A DNA stretch of 64,000 bases, taken from NCBI GenBank assembly GCA_963522175.1, contig CAUQXC010000003.1, forward strand, positions 186,001-250,000, written 5' to 3'. Source of the DNA: CAKAHY01 sp963522175 (lineage in GTDB: Bacteria > Bacillota > Clostridia > Lachnospirales > Lachnospiraceae). Position numbers and translations under genes: made by a program. Positions 24,049-32,427 of the stretch are shown piece after piece. Every line of letters starts with the position of its first letter. Within the stretch, counting starts at the first letter, position 1. Under the pieces are notes generated by a model. That model was not told where the DNA came from and searched no databases. It was given only the letters and a program-made list of their open reading frames with translations.

Positions 24049-24706
24049 CTTTTTTATTCTCCTTTGGATATAATCTGTGTAATAACTCCAGTGCTTTTTC
24101 AATAAGCGCATCGCTCAGTACATCTATTCCTATGGATTTCATCATATACTGCAAAAATCTAAGGCGTGATGACAATTTCTCTCCCTTGCAGTCAAAAACG
24201 GCAGGGTCACACCACACATTAAGCAACAAAAGAAAAACTTCCGCACACTCGTCCGGAAAATCCGTAACAAGTGAACCGTCCGAAATTCCTCGCTTAATGA
24301 TTTCACAAACAAATGTAGAATCTTTATTTACGCAAGTCTGCATATAAGATAAAACAAATTCCGCACTTTTCATGCTTACGCTCATTGCATTATCCAAATA
24401 ATGAGCTTCCTGATTTTCAATATTTTTTTCTAAAATACGTTGTAATTGTTCTTTGCCGCTCAAAGAGCAAGTTTCCGTAAGAAACTTCTCCATTGAATCC
24501 TTTACACTTTGCTCCTGCTTCTCCATAACGGATCTGATAATTTCATCTTTAGACTTAAAATGATGATAAATAGCACCTTTTGATATTCCGGCAGTTTTAG
24601 CAATATCCTGCATACCTGTCTTATCAAATCCTTTTTCTAAAAACAGCTTTGCTGACACGGATAAAATTGTTTCAATCGTAGCTTGTGAGTTGTATTCTTT
24701 TGGCAT
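24041..24706 (-). CDS. TetR/AcrR family regulator
   Basis: A 221-residue repressor. The N-terminal helix-turn-helix reads ILSVSAKLFLEKGFDKTGMQ and then DIAKTAGISKGAIYHHFKSK (about residues 12-52), a textbook TetR signature. The C-terminal ligand domain is unassigned. Its gene is first in the exporter operon, with a short palindrome in its 5' leader, so autoregulation with induction by the exported compound is likely. Confidence 0.92.
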   Translation of the reverse strand: MPKEYNSQATIETILSVSAKLFLEKGFDKTGMQDIAKTAGISKGAIYHHFKSKDEIIRSVMEKQEQSVKDSMEKFLTETCSLSGKEQLQRILEKNIENQEAHYLDNAMSVSMKSAEFVLSYMQTCVNKDSTFVCEIIKRGISDGSLVTDFPDECAEVFLLLLNVWCDPAVFDCKGEKLSSRLRFLQYMMKSIGIDVLSDALIEKALELLHRLYPKENKKGE

Positions 24707-24730
24707 AGCTGTGATACTCCTTTTAAAATT

Positions 24731-24742
24731 CCGACCGTTCGG
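24731..24742. promoter_or_regulatory. Candidate TetR-family operator
   Basis: CCGACCGTTCGG: inverted CCGA/CGG-type half-sites (CCGA....TCGG on either strand) located just downstream of the operon -10. GC-rich palindromes of this kind are typical TetR-family targets. Confidence 0.6.
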
Positions 24743-24755
24743 TTTTTTTATTTAG

Positions 24756-24784
24756 ATAATACACACTTAGCGCTTTCTTGTCAA
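24756..24784 (-). promoter_or_regulatory. Promoter of the TetR-ABC operon
   Basis: Minus strand consensus TTGACA (24784-24779), 17-base spacer, TATTAT (24761-24756). It is one of the best promoters in the window, consistent with a repressed gene. Confidence 0.8.
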
Positions 24785-24858
24785 GTGCTTTAATATAATA
24801 TTCTTAAAAGGTCTTCGATACATGGTCTATCTTTATTACAAAGTCCGTAATTACAAGC

Positions 24859-24889
24859 AAAAAAATAAGCCTGCCGGTTTCAGGCAGGC
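24859..24889 (-). terminator. Terminator of the DUF6483-like gene
   Basis: Minus strand GCCTGCC, 7-base loop, GGCAGGC, then TTATTTTTTT. A canonical intrinsic terminator. Confidence 0.85.
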
Positions 24890-24949
24890 ACTGTCTTTAT
24901 ATAATTTAGAGTATTTTTAAATTCAAAATATTTTTAACCCCCTATCCGA

Positions 24950-25345
24950 TTACATAATTTCGGAATTTATAAGAAAGTCTATTGTGTCGGAATCTATCAC
25001 TTTGCTTTTCCTACAAAGCTTTTTTATACCTTCCAATATCCTTTTTCTTGAAAAATTTGCTTCTTCCAACTCTATATCCGAGAATGAATTGATATTCTCA
25101 TAAAACAAAAGGGCTGTTTCAAAATCAAAGCTATTATCACTATCTATTTTTTTAAAAATTATAGACTCGGCTTCATTCAGTCTCTTATATTCAGTCAGCT
25201 TCTCAATTTCACTTTCCGTCAACTCCATTTCTGAAACAATAGCACTTTCAATGCTATACTCTCTATCTTTTTTCCTGAGTATAGAGCGAATAAGTTTAAT
25301 TATCATCTCAATCTGCATTAAAATCCAATCTTGTTGATAATGCAT
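24950..25345 (-). CDS. DUF6483-like hypothetical protein
   Basis: About 131 residues from ATG 25345, preceded by a strong GGGGAGG; the frame runs back to 25402 without support. The start MHYQQDWILMQIEMIIKLI resembles DUF6483 proteins of Lachnospiraceae, which begin with a Trp-containing amphipathic helix. The rest is acidic and helical (SEMELTESEIEKLTEYKRLN; FSDIELEEANFSRKRILEGI). No catalytic motif or signal peptide is visible. Single-gene transcription unit with its own promoter and terminator. Function unknown. Confidence 0.7.
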   Translation of the reverse strand: MHYQQDWILMQIEMIIKLIRSILRKKDREYSIESAIVSEMELTESEIEKLTEYKRLNEAESIIFKKIDSDNSFDFETALLFYENINSFSDIELEEANFSRKRILEGIKKLCRKSKVIDSDTIDFLINSEIM

Positions 25346-25418
25346 AAACCCACCTCCCCAAAAAAATCTTCCTTTTACAACTTCTATATAGCTAAAGCTC
25401 ACATTTTAGTTAAAATCA

Positions 25419-25448
25419 ATTATACCATATACAATAGTAAACGCTCAA
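25419..25448 (-). promoter_or_regulatory. Promoter of the DUF6483-like gene
   Basis: Minus strand TTGAGC (25448-25443), 18-base spacer, TATAAT (25424-25419). Confidence 0.65.
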
Positions 25449-25594
25449 TGAAATCACTTTTAAAAATCGAGCTTAAAAATAATCTTCAGCTCTTTATCCT
25501 TTCTTAACGCTCCTACCTGTATACTGAATTTACAAAGAACATTAAGTTCCTGCAAAATTATTGTAGGTGTTTCAAATAAAAGGAGACGATTTGT

Positions 25595-26230
25595 ATGAAA
25601 AAGAAATTTTTATTCGGTTTTTGTGCGTGTTGTATGGTAACGGGTATACTTGTAGCCACAGGTCATAGTTTAAATGTCTTTGCGAACAGCTCCAAACAGG
25701 AAATACAGACTTTTCCGGTCAATGACAGTATGCAAACCGCAGGTATGGTAATTAAATCAATTAACCGCGACGGCAGCATTACGGTATCGGACGGTGAAGA
25801 CATTTCTTATGTAAACACGGAAAATGCCAAGATCAGATCCGTATACGGTGCTGTTATAGATAAAATCACAAAAGACTATATAGGCAGTCAGGTAGTTATA
25901 ACCTCACCTGTAAGCATGAGCGCTATATATCCTGCCGTATATGAAGCAAGCGAGCTTGTTGTTCTTCCCGAAGGAATGTCGGCGGTAACCGGCACCGTTG
26001 TAAAAAGCAGAACGGGAAAATCTTCTTTCGTGAAGCTAAAATTAGGCGACGGAAGCTATCTTGTTGCAAATACAAACAGCAATACCATAGTGGAAAATCA
26101 AAATGGTGAAAGCCTGAGCCTGTCTTCCGTAAAAAGAAACAAAAAAGTTACTCTTTATTATTCCGGTGACACTACTTTAAGCGATCCGCCTCAGAGCTAT
26201 GCCGAAAAGATAGTTATAGATACTAATTAA
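25595..26230 (+). CDS. Secreted protein of unknown function
   Basis: A 211-residue exported protein. The signal peptide (KKKFLFGFCACCMVTGILVA, about residues 2-30) ends near the FANS site. Two similar all-beta segments follow: GMVIKSINRDGSITVSDGED (about 50-70) and GTVVKSRTGKSSFVKLKLGD (about 132-151), each 'G.V.K......' plus paired strands, which suggests two OB-like modules as in DUF3221-type proteins. AAAGGAGA lies 8 bases before ATG. No cell-wall anchor motif or lipobox is seen. It has its own terminator, shared with rnpB. No function is assigned. Confidence 0.7.
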   Translation: MKKKFLFGFCACCMVTGILVATGHSLNVFANSSKQEIQTFPVNDSMQTAGMVIKSINRDGSITVSDGEDISYVNTENAKIRSVYGAVIDKITKDYIGSQVVITSPVSMSAIYPAVYEASELVVLPEGMSAVTGTVVKSRTGKSSFVKLKLGDGSYLVANTNSNTIVENQNGESLSLSSVKRNKKVTLYYSGDTTLSDPPQSYAEKIVIDTN

Positions 26231-26242
26231 AAATACCAAAAT

Positions 26243-26268
26243 AAGCCCCTTCCTTTCGGAGGGGGCTT
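26243..26268. terminator. Bidirectional terminator of the secreted-protein gene and rnpB
   Basis: AAGCCCC...GGGGCTT with a CCTTCCTTTCGGAGGG core, positioned just past both converging transcripts. T-rich on both exits (CTTTGTT on plus, ATTTT on minus). Confidence 0.85.
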
Positions 26269-26278
26269 TGTTAAAGCT

Positions 26279-26635
26279 TAAGCAAGACTGTAAGCCGGGT
26301 TATGTGTTATACAATCATCTATCTAGGCTTATTGTTACCAATAAGCTCAAGCAACCTACCTAAACCTTGACGGGCAGCCATTCGTTTGCTTTGGTTTTGC
26401 TTCGAGTGGGGTTTACATTTGCCCCTACAGTTACCTGTAGAGCGGTGGTCTCTTACACCACCCTTCCAACCTTACCACAGAACTTTTGAAGCTTCAAAAG
26501 ATATTAAGCCGTGGCGGTATATTTCTGTTGCACTATCCTTAGAGTCGCCTCCACCGGACGTTATCCGGCACCCTGCCCTATGAAGCCCGGACTTTCCTCA
26601 CCTATAAAAATAGCCGCGATTGTATGTCCTACTTA
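26279..26635 (-). ncRNA. rnpB: RNase P RNA
   Basis: The catalytic RNA of RNase P, which trims tRNA 5' ends. On the minus strand the 5' part has the universal GAGGAAAGTCCGGGCTTCAT (26605-26580), then CAGGGTGCCGGATAACG and GGTGGAGGCGACTC. The 3' part ends with ATAACCCGGCTTACAG (P4 and J-region matches). The ends pair perfectly as helix P1: the 5' end 26635-26626 and the 3' end 26288-26279 form 10 consecutive pairs including two G-U. Length is about 357 nt, normal for bacteria. It lies after the uridine-kinase gene and ends at a bidirectional terminator. Exact ends are set by P1 and could be off by a few bases. Confidence 0.95.
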
Positions 26636-26657
26636 AGATATATAATATTAACATATT

Positions 26658-28112
26658 TTAGACACTAAAACAACTTCCGCCTATAAATTCTTTTATAATA
26701 GAATTGTTAGGTATGCTGTCACTCGGAATGACAAGGAAATAGTCCAAAAATTTAAGCAGACGCTTTGCCGCTTCATACTCGCTGCTACCCCTTTCAACAC
26801 TGAAAAGCAAAGGCTCCACGTAAGTTTTTAAAACGGGAAGCTCGTAGCAAAGAGCCGAATTGAATACTATATCGGCATCATTTTGGAAAGGGAAAATATA
26901 CTCTTCCTCACCCTTTCTTACACTTTTCCACATGGAAATCGTTTTTTTCGCATCAGCTCCTCTCGTTCTTGCATCTCTCACCATTCTTCTGATTAAACGC
27001 AAATCGGTTGTCGCTATTCTGTTATGCTTGTCTATATTAAGACTGCTCAAAGCGCTTATATAGATTTTAAATTTCAGCTCCTTGTCAAGCCTATAACTCA
27101 TCTTATCATTGAGACAATGTATACCCTCTATAACAAGAATATCATTTTCGGAAAGCTTCAAAAAATCTCCCTTATACTCTCTTTCTCCGGTAATGAAGTT
27201 AAAACGAGGTGTTTCCACTTCCTCTCCCCTTATGAGAGCAAGCATATCTTCATTGAATTTTTCAACATCCAAGGCTTCTATAGTCTCAAAATTATAAGTT
27301 CCGTCGGGATTTTTCGGTGTATCCACTCTGCGTTTAAAGTAATTATCAACCTCTATGGTATGAGGACACAGACCGTTAGCCTTAAGATGTACAGCCAAAC
27401 GCTTGGAAAAAGTGGTTTTACCCGAAGACGAAGGACCGGCAATCATTACAAACTTGATTTTCCCCTTTTCCAAAACCTTATTTGCCACATCCCCTATCTT
27501 TTTTTCCATATAGGCTTCCTGCACAAGTATAAGCTCGTTGGTCTTTTGCTTAAGTAAAAACTCATTTATATCCGCCACACTGTTTATACCTATGTTGCTA
27601 AGATAGGTATCATCCTCTTCAAGCTTGTCATGCACCTTTTCATTATGTACAAAATCGGGTGCCGGGGCACCGTCCTCCTCCGGAACGATAAGCACAAAGC
27701 CGTCTCTGTATTTTTCCAGCTTAAAATCTCCTATTTCTCCGGTCTTTTTTGCAAGAGAACCGTAGAAATAATCCCTGTAGCCGAAAAACTCATGAACATT
27801 GATCCATGAACTTCTTCTGTAGGTTAAGAGCTTTACCTTGTCCTCATAGCCCATGGAAGAAAAAAACTCTATGGCGGCCTCCGTTCTCATAGAGCATTTC
27901 TCTATACTTTCATTATTTTCAATTATATCCTTAACATAAAGCTCTACTCCTTCAAGTATGCCCTCCGTTACGGGAAAGCCCGTCCTGAAATATACTCCGT
28001 TTCCCGTTGAGAATTCTATCTCGACCTTATTCAGATACTCCTTCCCGTACAGATCCAGAAAAGCTTTAAATATAAGTATAGTCGCACTTCTCTCTCTTTT
28101 TCTCTTATCCAT
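26658..28112 (-). CDS. Uridine kinase-like nucleoside kinase with threonyl-tRNA-synthetase-like N-terminal part
   Basis: About 484 residues from ATG 28112; longer frames run into the nif3 gene. The N-terminal half resembles the second additional (editing-associated) domain of threonyl-tRNA synthetases. The C-terminal half (from about residue 215) is a P-loop kinase of the uridine kinase/phosphoribulokinase family: Walker A AGPSSSGKTTFSKRLAVHL, then TIEVDNYFKRRVDTPKNPDG with the substrate-binding Asp and LVIEGIHCLND. Such fusions are common in Clostridia, with physiological substrate uncertain (nucleoside or other). An AGGAGG lies a rather long 16 bases upstream. It is the last gene of the rpoD operon. 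Confidence 0.88.
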   Translation of the reverse strand: MDKRKRERSATILIFKAFLDLYGKEYLNKVEIEFSTGNGVYFRTGFPVTEGILEGVELYVKDIIENNESIEKCSMRTEAAIEFFSSMGYEDKVKLLTYRRSSWINVHEFFGYRDYFYGSLAKKTGEIGDFKLEKYRDGFVLIVPEEDGAPAPDFVHNEKVHDKLEEDDTYLSNIGINSVADINEFLLKQKTNELILVQEAYMEKKIGDVANKVLEKGKIKFVMIAGPSSSGKTTFSKRLAVHLKANGLCPHTIEVDNYFKRRVDTPKNPDGTYNFETIEALDVEKFNEDMLALIRGEEVETPRFNFITGEREYKGDFLKLSENDILVIEGIHCLNDKMSYRLDKELKFKIYISALSSLNIDKHNRIATTDLRLIRRMVRDARTRGADAKKTISMWKSVRKGEEEYIFPFQNDADIVFNSALCYELPVLKTYVEPLLFSVERGSSEYEAAKRLLKFLDYFLVIPSDSIPNNSIIKEFIGGSCFSV

Positions 28113-28119
28113 CCTGACT

Positions 28120-28905
28120 TTATATAAACCTCCTAAGCTCTTCATAGTAAGTAAAAATTTCAAATCCGTCGCAAAATGTTTCAAGCTTCTCTTTCATGTC
28201 CTTAATAAAAATCTTTTCAACGGCATAATGTCCCGCATCTATTATGCTTACTCCCGCTTCATAAGCATCTATACCCTCATGATGAGTGATATCACCGGTA
28301 ATAAGCAAATGTACATCCTTTTTAAGCGCCTCCTTATACATTCCCTTACCCGAACCGGGAGAAATTGCCAGCCTATCAAATTTATCATCCAAATTTCCGT
28401 AAACAATGAGAGCTTCTGTATCGAATCTTTCCTTCACCAAATTTGAAATCCCTATCAGACTCATCTTTTCCTTAAGCTCTCCTATTTTTCCCACACCCAC
28501 GACTTCTCCGTTTTGCTCCGAAGTTTCCGAGAGAACCTCCGTATTTTGAAGCCCCAAACAAGAGGCACTGATATCAGCCATACAATTTTTACAGACATCA
28601 TAGTTGGTATGCATGGCTATATAAGAAATATCATTATGAATCAGCTTTAAAAGCTTCCTTCCGAGAACAGTTTCATCATTGATACTTTTAATTCCCGAAA
28701 ATATCAAAGGATGGTGAGTAATAATAAGATCCGCCTTCTTTTCTACGGCTTTTTTGAGCATACCGTTGGTGAGATCCAGACCCAGTAGAATTCTCTTCAC
28801 TTCCTTATCACCTCGCCCCGCCAGTAAGCCTACATTGTCCCATGATAAAGCCTTTTCACAAGGCAATATATCTTCCAATCTTGCAAGTATGTCACTGCAT
28901 TTCAT
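28120..28905 (-). CDS. Nif3-like dinuclear metal-centre protein
   Basis: A 261-residue member of the Nif3/YqfO/YbgI family (hexameric ring proteins with a two-metal site). DNVGLLAG at residues 23-30, the metal ligands in LIITHHPLIFSG and TNYDVC, and the C-terminal IIDAGHYAVEKIF carrying His and Glu are all present. A short form, without the PII-like insertion of Bacillus YqfO. It starts inside the trmK gene (14-base overlap; AAAGGAGG upstream), the usual neighbour pair in Firmicutes. Proposed roles include GTP cyclohydrolase-like or metal-chaperone functions, not settled. Confidence 0.92.
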   Translation of the reverse strand: MKCSDILARLEDILPCEKALSWDNVGLLAGRGDKEVKRILLGLDLTNGMLKKAVEKKADLIITHHPLIFSGIKSINDETVLGRKLLKLIHNDISYIAMHTNYDVCKNCMADISASCLGLQNTEVLSETSEQNGEVVGVGKIGELKEKMSLIGISNLVKERFDTEALIVYGNLDDKFDRLAISPGSGKGMYKEALKKDVHLLITGDITHHEGIDAYEAGVSIIDAGHYAVEKIFIKDMKEKLETFCDGFEIFTYYEELRRFI

Positions 28906-29593
28906 AGAGCACCTCCTTTATAAGTTCGATTTCTTTCTGTATACTTTCCTTCTTTTCTCTTGCATTTTCACTCTCCGAAACATTTTTCAGAGTATCTGAA
29001 ATATTAATCTTTAAGCCAAGCTCTCTGTCAAGATAAGCCTTTAACACGGGATTTTTGTTTTCTATGAGATATTTCCCATATAAATCGTACTTTTCTTCAC
29101 TTTCTTTTATACAACCTTCATCATATACCGCTTTAATTATAAGATAGTATTTTCCCTCGTCAACGAGCATATCTTCACTTATTATCCTATATGAATTGCT
29201 TCTTAAAAAAGCTCTTAGTTTGAACCATTCCGAATGAGGACTTAAAATATATTCTTTAACGGAGAATTTAAGTCTGTCCCCCCTTTTCAGTATATCCGCA
29301 ATAAGCTCTCCGCCCATGCCGGCAATAAGCACCGTTTCGGCTTCACCCTCATTAAGCTTATCCAAACCGTCGGACAGCCTTGTCTCAATTTTATCCTCCA
29401 GACCGTACTGCCTGATATTGATTTTCGCTTTTTCCAAGGGACCTTTTCTCACATCCATAGCGAGAGCTCTTTTCACCTTGCTTTCAAGCACCGTCTTAAT
29501 GGGTATGAAACCGTGATCCGTTCCTATATCGGCAAGAGTACCTCCCGTACTCACAAAACCGGCTATGCACTCCAGTCTCTTAGATAATTTCAA
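28892..29593 (-). CDS. trmK: tRNA (adenine(22)-N1)-methyltransferase
   Basis: A 233-residue class I SAM methyltransferase of the TrmK family that makes m1A22 in tRNA. Signature segments are RLECIAGFVSTGGTLADIGT (motif I, SAM binding), the DHGFIPI that follows, ALAMDVRKGPLEKAK (motif II) and TVLIAGMGGELIADIL. TTG start at 29593 with GGAGG 7 bases upstream. It lies between rpoD and nif3, the conserved order in Firmicutes. Confidence 0.93.
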   Translation of the reverse strand: MKLSKRLECIAGFVSTGGTLADIGTDHGFIPIKTVLESKVKRALAMDVRKGPLEKAKINIRQYGLEDKIETRLSDGLDKLNEGEAETVLIAGMGGELIADILKRGDRLKFSVKEYILSPHSEWFKLRAFLRSNSYRIISEDMLVDEGKYYLIIKAVYDEGCIKESEEKYDLYGKYLIENKNPVLKAYLDRELGLKINISDTLKNVSESENAREKKESIQKEIELIKEVLYEMQ

Positions 29594-29595
29594 GT

Positions 29596-30663
29596 CTATT
29601 CCTCCAAAAAGTCTTTTAATTTGTTTGATTTACTCGGATTTCTAAGCTTTCTTAAGGATTTTGCCTCTATCTGCCTTATCCTTTCTCTTGTAACTCCGAA
29701 CATTTTCCCGACCTCCTCCAAGGTTCTGGGTTTTGAATCCATTATTCCGAATCTGGCTATTATTACCTTTCTTTCCCTGTCACTGAGTGTGGATATTACT
29801 TTTAGAACATGGTCACGCAAAAGCTGTCTTGTAGCCATATCTTCGGGAGATTTAAGCTTTTCATCCTGTAAAAAATCTCCTAAATGCGAATCGTCCTCTT
29901 CACCTATAGGTGTCTCCATTGAAATTGTCTCCTGAGACATCGACAAAATTTCCCTGATTCTTCTTTCCGGCAAACCGAACCTTTCTCCAAGCTCTCTGTC
30001 GCTCGGTTCACGCCCCAGCTCCTGAACCAGCCGTCTTTGCATTCTTATAATCTTGTTTATGGTTTCCACCATGTGCACGGGTATGCGTATGGTTCTTGAC
30101 TGGTCGGCTATGGACCTCGTAATGCTTTGCCTTATCCACCATGTGGCATAAGTTGAAAACTTAAAGCCTTTTTCATAGTCAAACTTATCTACAGCCCTAA
30201 GTAAGCCTACATTTCCCTCCTGAATAAGATCCAAAAAACTCATGCCCCTGCCTATATATCTTTTTGCTATACTCACAACCAGCCTCAAATTGGACTCCGC
30301 AAGCTTGTGCTTTGAATACTGCGCAAGTTCCTTGTTGTTCGAACGAATATTCATGGCAACCTCGCTTTCCTCTTTGCTGCTTAAGAGAGGAATGGCTCCT
30401 ATTTCTTTTAAATACATTCTTACAGGGTCATCAACACTCAAATCCTGCGAAAGATCCGTCTCACAATTCAGTTCTTCAAGTTCATTTATTTCTTCAAGTT
30501 CATTTATTTCCGCTTCAAAAAAATCTTCATCCGAAAGAAGAAGCTCCTCTTCATCTAAGGAAATATCAAACTCGTACTCGTTTTCCCGCTTATCTTCCTC
30601 AGTTTGCAGATCTATCACAAGTTCCGTATCCGATTCATTCCGTGCGCTTTCTTTGCCGTCCAT
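29596..30663 (-). CDS. rpoD: Major RNA polymerase sigma factor (sigma-70/sigma-A)
   Basis: A 355-residue primary sigma factor. After a short acidic N-terminal segment in place of a typical region 1.1 come region 1.2 (DPVRMYLKEIGAIPLLSSKE, about residue 81), region 2 with the -10-recognition FDYEKGFKFSTYATWWIRQS, region 3, and region 4.2 (RTLEEVGKMFGVTRERIRQI) for -35 binding. The acidic segment (ELEEINELEEL) is encoded by an 18-bp tandem duplication. GGGGGAG lies just before ATG. It is co-transcribed after dgt and dnaG. Confidence 0.97.
   Translation of the reverse strand: MDGKESARNESDTELVIDLQTEEDKRENEYEFDISLDEEELLLSDEDFFEAEINELEEINELEELNCETDLSQDLSVDDPVRMYLKEIGAIPLLSSKEESEVAMNIRSNNKELAQYSKHKLAESNLRLVVSIAKRYIGRGMSFLDLIQEGNVGLLRAVDKFDYEKGFKFSTYATWWIRQSITRSIADQSRTIRIPVHMVETINKIIRMQRRLVQELGREPSDRELGERFGLPERRIREILSMSQETISMETPIGEEDDSHLGDFLQDEKLKSPEDMATRQLLRDHVLKVISTLSDRERKVIIARFGIMDSKPRTLEEVGKMFGVTRERIRQIEAKSLRKLRNPSKSNKLKDFLEE
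30472..30507 (-). repeat. 18-bp perfect tandem duplication within rpoD
   Basis: The 18-bp unit beginning TTCTTCAAGTTCATTTAT occurs twice without change (30472-30489 and 30490-30507), duplicating six residues of the acidic sigma N-terminus. Confidence 0.9.
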
Positions 30664-30672
30664 AATCTCCCC

Positions 30673-32427
30673 CTAATCAAGGCTTATCTTCAGATTGTTC
30701 AGCTCCTGTTTTTCTTTAAGTATACGCATAAGCTCATTGGCATCTGTAACCTGTCTGCTCTTCTCATCCAAAGCAGCCTGTTTAATCTTAACAATAGTTT
30801 CCGTTAATGCAATTTTCTTATCGTCACTTGTGATGTCATTATTCAAGTTCGTATTAAACAATTTTGCGACCGTTTCCGCTTTATTCTCGTCATCTATATA
30901 AAAGTTTATTATTTTTGCCGGACTTAACGAACCATTGTCATATTCTTCGTATATTTTTTGCAATATCTCCGTATATAAAGCCTCCCCCAAATCCTCGGGA
31001 GAAATATAGCTCCTTACCTTTTCAATGAGGCTGTTATCCTCAACAAGCCACGTTAAAAGCAATGCTTTTCCGATTGAAAGCTTATCCTCTTTTTTGATAA
31101 ACTTTTTATTCTTATTTTCCTGTATCTCTTTTTTTACGTTTACTCCTCTTTCCAGACTGTCAACCAGATTTTTTAAATCTTCATACTTTATCATAAATTC
31201 TCTTGAGACTGCATGAACATAGTTGTCCCTTTCAAGCCCTCTTGGAAATTCGCAAAGCTTTTTTGCCGTTTCCGTATGAAAATTTGTCTGCATTTCGGGA
31301 TCGTTAAGGTCATAACTTTTTTGTAAAATCTCTATTTCCCACAGGAAAGAATTTCTCGCATTTTCAAGTCTTTTTTCAAACTCATCGTTTCCGAGGGCTT
31401 TTATAAACTCATCCGGATCTTTATATGGACTGAGATTTAATATCTTTACACTGATACCTGCATCCCTTAAGATGGGCAAAGCTCTTTTCGTTGCATTGAC
31501 ACCCGCACTGTCGCTGTCAAAACATAAAACAAGCTTAGCGGCATATCTTTTAAGCAGCAAAGCATGGCTTACGGTAAGTGCCGTTCCGAGAGCCGCAACC
31601 GCATTTGTAAAGCCTGCCTGATGCAGGGCAATAACATCCATATAGCCCTCGCAAAGTATAAAAAAGTCCTTTTTACTGAGCCTTGCAAAATTGAGGGCAT
31701 ATAAGCTTTTACTTTTGTCAAAAAGCTTTGTTTCCGGAGAATTAAGATACTTCGGCTGTCCCTCTCCGAGAACTCTTCCGCCGAAGGCGATAACTCTGTT
31801 GTTATTGTCCAATATGGGAAACATCACTCTGTTAAAAAACTTGTCTCTGGCTCCTCTTTCTTCTATGCTGACAAGTCCGCTTTCTTTAAGTATATCATCA
31901 TCATAGCCTTTTGACTTTAAATATTTATACAAATCATCACTTATTTTATTCGAATAGCCGAGTCCGAAGCCGGTAATAGTTCTTTCCGTCAAACCTCTGT
32001 CTAAAAAATATTGTTTTGCTCTTTCTCCCTGCTTTGCTCCGAGCTGATGATAAAAGTAAGTAGCAGCCAATTTATTTATTTCCTGAAGCTTTACCTTTAT
32101 ATCCGACTTTCCGGAATATTCCTCACCGCTTTCCTCCGGCAGACTCATACCTGCCCTAAGAGCAAGATTTTTCACCGCTTCCGGAAAGCTGTAATTTTCG
32201 TAATCCATCATAAACTTTATAACATTTCCGCCCTTATGACAACCGAAGCAATAATATATCTGCTTATGCGGAGATACGGAAAACGAGCCCGTTTTTTCAC
32301 TGTGAAAAGGGCATAAACCCACAAAATTGCTGCCTTTTTTTTGCATTCTTACGTATGAAGATACGACATCGACTATATCATTCTTACTTCTGACCTCTTC
32401 TACAAAGTCCTCTGAAAAATACATCAT
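30673..32427 (-). CDS. dnaG: DNA primase
   Basis: A 584-residue primase that makes RNA primers for replication. It has a CHC2 zinc-binding domain at residues 38-65 (CPFHSEKTGSF followed by YYCFGCHKGG), an RNA-polymerase core with FGGRVL, and a TOPRIM segment (FILCEGYMDVIALHQAGFTN, then LCFDSDSAGVNATKRA with the metal-binding DxD). The C-terminal helicase-binding part is present. Its start adjoins the dgt stop (TAG ATG), with AAGGTG upstream. It forms the macromolecular-synthesis operon with dgt and rpoD. Confidence 0.97.
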   Translation of the reverse strand: MMYFSEDFVEEVRSKNDIVDVVSSYVRMQKKGSNFVGLCPFHSEKTGSFSVSPHKQIYYCFGCHKGGNVIKFMMDYENYSFPEAVKNLALRAGMSLPEESGEEYSGKSDIKVKLQEINKLAATYFYHQLGAKQGERAKQYFLDRGLTERTITGFGLGYSNKISDDLYKYLKSKGYDDDILKESGLVSIEERGARDKFFNRVMFPILDNNNRVIAFGGRVLGEGQPKYLNSPETKLFDKSKSLYALNFARLSKKDFFILCEGYMDVIALHQAGFTNAVAALGTALTVSHALLLKRYAAKLVLCFDSDSAGVNATKRALPILRDAGISVKILNLSPYKDPDEFIKALGNDEFEKRLENARNSFLWEIEILQKSYDLNDPEMQTNFHTETAKKLCEFPRGLERDNYVHAVSREFMIKYEDLKNLVDSLERGVNVKKEIQENKNKKFIKKEDKLSIGKALLLTWLVEDNSLIEKVRSYISPEDLGEALYTEILQKIYEEYDNGSLSPAKIINFYIDDENKAETVAKLFNTNLNNDITSDDKKIALTETIVKIKQAALDEKSRQVTDANELMRILKEKQELNNLKISLD

